From the NCBI RefSeq assembly GCF_001697185.1, contig NZ_CP014224.1, positions 3,146,501 through 3,210,500 on the forward strand: a stretch of 64,000 bases of DNA, written 5' to 3'. Below are positions 62,174 to 64,000 of the stretch, piece after piece. The position numbers and the translations under genes are program-made. How positions within the stretch are numbered: the first letter of the stretch is position 1; every line of letters starts with the position of its first letter. Under the pieces are notes generated by a model. That model was not told the origin of the DNA and searched no databases. It worked only from the letters and a program-made list of their open reading frames with translations. Origin of the DNA: Wenyingzhuangia fucanilytica (GTDB taxonomy: Bacteria > Bacteroidota > Bacteroidia > Flavobacteriales > Flavobacteriaceae).

Positions 62174-63214
62174 ATGAAATTTTATAAGATACTGGAAATG
62201 TGGTATTTAAACAACAAGAGAGATTTGCCTTGGCGAAATTCTTCTAATCCGTATTTTATTTGGCTCTCAGAAATTATATTACAACAAACCAGAATTCAGC
62301 AAGGTTTGGACTATTACAAGGTATTTATAGAGCACTATCCTACTGTTCAAGACTTAGCAAATGCAAGCGAAGATGAAGTCTTAAAAGATTGGCAAGGATT
62401 AGGCTATTACTCTAGAGCAAGAAACCTACATTTTTCTGCTCAATATATATGTAACGAATTAAATGGTGTTTTTCCATCAACCTATAAAGAATTATTAAAA
62501 CTAAAAGGAGTTGGAGATTATACAGCATCGGCAATTGCCTCGATTTGTTTTAACGAAAAAACCGCTGTAGTAGATGGTAACGTTTATAGAGTACTCTCTA
62601 GATACTTTAATATAAACACACCCATCAACTCACCAAAAGGGATTAAATATTTTAAAGAACTAGCTCAAGAACTTATTAAAGACGCCAATCCAAAAGATTA
62701 TAATCAAGCTATTATGGATTTTGGGTCTATGGTGTGCAAACCTGCAAACCCAACCTGCGATACTTGTGTTTTAGCAGATGGCTGTATTGCTAAAGCCAAA
62801 AATCTTATTAATGATTTGCCTGTAAAAGAGAAAAAGCTAAAAGTTAAAAACAAGTTTTTTAACTTTATAGTTATAGATAATGGTGATTTTACTGTCATTG
62901 AAAAAAGAACGGGTAATGGAATTTGGAAAAACCTATATCAATTTCCTTTAATCGAAACAGATAAGCCTGTAGATGACCAAGCTTTAATTGAAGATCCTTT
63001 TTTTAAAAATAACTATACCAAAAATCCCGAATTAACCCTATACAACCCAGAACCATGGGTTCACAAATTAACACATCAACACCTACATACTCATTTTTGG
63101 ATTTTAAACACAAATTCTATTGATAATTTTGAAACTACTCCTTGGAGTAATATTGATGATTTTGCGGTTCCTAAACTGATACACAATTTCTTGGAAGAGT
63201 ATAATAGCAAATAA
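62174..63214 (+). CDS. mutY: A/G-specific adenine glycosylase
   Basis: Removes adenine mispaired with 8-oxoguanine. HhH-GPD domain with the catalytic-region Glu in WLSEIILQQTRIQQG, LKGVGDYTASAIASICF and the catalytic Asp in AVVDGNVYRVLSR. [4Fe-4S] cysteines are spaced C-x6-C-x2-C-x5-C (CKPANPTCDTCVLADGC). The C-terminal Nudix-like domain has WKNLYQFPLIE. Length 346 is normal. Followed by ssb 33 bp later. Confidence 0.96.
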   Translation: MKFYKILEMWYLNNKRDLPWRNSSNPYFIWLSEIILQQTRIQQGLDYYKVFIEHYPTVQDLANASEDEVLKDWQGLGYYSRARNLHFSAQYICNELNGVFPSTYKELLKLKGVGDYTASAIASICFNEKTAVVDGNVYRVLSRYFNINTPINSPKGIKYFKELAQELIKDANPKDYNQAIMDFGSMVCKPANPTCDTCVLADGCIAKAKNLINDLPVKEKKLKVKNKFFNFIVIDNGDFTVIEKRTGNGIWKNLYQFPLIETDKPVDDQALIEDPFFKNNYTKNPELTLYNPEPWVHKLTHQHLHTHFWILNTNSIDNFETTPWSNIDDFAVPKLIHNFLEEYNSK

Positions 63215-63222
63215 ATTTTCGT

Positions 63223-63230
63223 TATTTTTG
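63223..63230 (+). promoter_or_regulatory. -7 promoter box for ssb
   Basis: TATTTTTG fits TAnnTTTG and lies 17 bp before the ssb ATG, just after the mutY stop. Confidence 0.38.
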
Positions 63231-63247
63231 ATTGAAAGATTATAATT

Positions 63248-63655
63248 ATGGCTGGTACTTTAAACAAGGTGATGCTTATAGGTCACTTAGGAGACAATGT
63301 TAAAACTCACTATTTTGATGGAGGTGGTTGCGTAGCTAGATTTCCATTAGCCACCAACGAAACTTACACCAACAAAACTACTGGTGAAAAAACTACAACA
63401 ACTGAATGGCATAATATTGTAGTTAGAAATAAATTAGCCGAAATTTGCGAGAAATTTTTAACCAAAGGAGATAAAGTTTATTGCGAAGGAAAAATTAAGA
63501 CTAGAGAATGGGAATTAGAAGGGGTAAAAAAATACACTACCGAAATTCACGTTGTTGAAATGAATTTTTTATCTTCAAAGAACGAAAATAAACACGATAA
63601 TTCTGCTCCAGGAAAATCAGAACCTGGACAAATTATTGACGATTTACCATTTTAA
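63248..63655 (+). CDS. ssb: Single-stranded DNA-binding protein
   Basis: Binds single-stranded DNA during replication and repair. N-terminal OB-fold (~1-105) beginning MAGTLNKVMLIGHLGDNV, with EWHNIVVRNKLAEICEKFLTKGDKVYCEGKI; short linker; acidic C-terminal tip IIDDLPF, the partner-binding tail. 135 residues, normal. gldE follows 14 bp later, a conserved flavobacterial pair. Confidence 0.96.
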   Translation: MAGTLNKVMLIGHLGDNVKTHYFDGGGCVARFPLATNETYTNKTTGEKTTTTEWHNIVVRNKLAEICEKFLTKGDKVYCEGKIKTREWELEGVKKYTTEIHVVEMNFLSSKNENKHDNSAPGKSEPGQIIDDLPF

Positions 63656-63669
63656 AAACCCACAGAACA

Positions 63670-64000
63670 TTGCCTGAGCCCATATACGATACCGGAATAC
63701 CAATAAACACAATTATAGATTGCCTTATTACTTTAGGCTTATTAATCTGCTCTGCATTAATCTCTGGATCTGAAGTTGCATTCTTCTCTTTAACCAAATC
63801 AGAATTAGACCATTTAGAAAGTTTAGATAATGGTAACGCGAAAAAGTTATCCAAACTAATTTCTAAACCCAAAAGACTTCTGGCAAATATTTTAGTTGCT
63901 AACAATGCCATTAATATTTTAATTGTTTTGCTTTTTGCAAGTCTTGGAGAAGTGTTTTTTAGCGATTTAACCTACAAATTAAACCTTATACTTTTTAAAG
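63670..64000 (+). CDS. gldE: Gliding motility protein GldE, N-terminal part (cut by window edge)
   Basis: The first ~110 residues of a CBS/hemolysin-family membrane protein, running off the window. The N-terminal TM segment is LITLGLLICSALISGSEVAFFSLT, followed by ELDHLESLDNGNAKKLSKLISKPKRLLANILVANNAINI, typical of DUF21/GldE. In flavobacteria GldE is associated with gliding, and GldE-like proteins resemble CorC/HlyC ion transporters. No ATG is available after the in-frame stop at 63637-63639; the TTG at 63670 is the likely start. Confidence 0.85.
   Translation, partial: MPEPIYDTGIPINTIIDCLITLGLLICSALISGSEVAFFSLTKSELDHLESLDNGNAKKLSKLISKPKRLLANILVANNAINILIVLLFASLGEVFFSDLTYKLNLILFK

Noticed and set aside
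1-64000. CRISPR arrays, tRNA/rRNA genes, insertion sequences, prophage or toxin-antitoxin modules
   Set aside because: Intergenic regions were read for regular direct repeats, cloverleaf sequences and transposase frames; none was seen. All but one gap are under 300 bp.

Overview
This window is core chromosome of a low-GC, probably marine member of the Flavobacteriaceae (Bacteroidota). The evidence is gliding-motility and type IX secretion (T9SS) genes (gldH, sprA, start of gldE), proteins with T9SS C-terminal sorting domains, TAnnTTTG -7 promoter boxes, a lack of obvious Shine-Dalgarno sequences, and gene orders I recognise from flavobacteria (uppS-bamA-skp-skp, acpP-fabF-rnc, gcvH-vanZ, hup-small basic ORF-rng, mutY-ssb-gldE). 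I see no prophage, insertion sequence, CRISPR array, tRNA or rRNA.

Layout. 1-5.8 kb: end of NAD kinase, a DUF6089-type protein, then uppS, bamA and two Skp/OmpH-like chaperones (envelope assembly). 5.8-8.2 kb: a single large secreted sulfatase with a T9SS tail. 8.2-17.8 kb: murI, a gamma-carbonic-anhydrase-like protein, a small HAD hydrolase, map, two methyltransferases, apbE, an OmpA lipoprotein, a beta-barrel, an ABC ATPase and a DUF4837 lipoprotein. 17.8-25.3 kb: a leftward run of mltD-like, ompA-like, xth, PBP1A, gldH and ricT (cell wall, repair, gliding). 25.4-29.3 kb: trhO, a small T9SS-sorted secreted protein, tonB, vanZ-like and gcvH. 29.3-41 kb: sprA (2355 aa), ruvA, maeB, a small membrane protein and waaA. 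41-47 kb: DUF3108 protein, M23 peptidase, pgi, a 5'-truncated tonB remnant, pyk and an IPExxxVDY-family protein. 47-54.8 kb: rnc, fabF, acpP, purN, an RNase H, a lipoprotein, a LuxE-like protein, a YHS protein and tyrS. 55-64 kb: uvrC, a patatin/Omp85 protein, an unknown membrane protein, rng, a 29-residue basic ORF, hup, mutY, ssb and the start of gldE.

Most genes are housekeeping. The least expected signals are structural. Two perfect 14-bp hairpins with T6 tails, the shape of intrinsic terminators, lie inside the first codons of ruvA and of rnc, each just after the stop codon of the gene upstream (maeB, fabF). Other terminators overlap the 3' ends of coding sequences (the methyltransferase near 14.3 kb and the 29-residue ORF). 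A tonB C-terminal fragment begins exactly where the poly-T of the pgi terminator ends, and Pgi itself lacks its usual C-terminal tail. The M23 peptidase has Cys where the family normally has the last zinc-binding His.

I did not find a convincing new multi-gene system. The embedded terminators are the best candidate for something under-described. All family calls come from reading the sequence; no database search was run.
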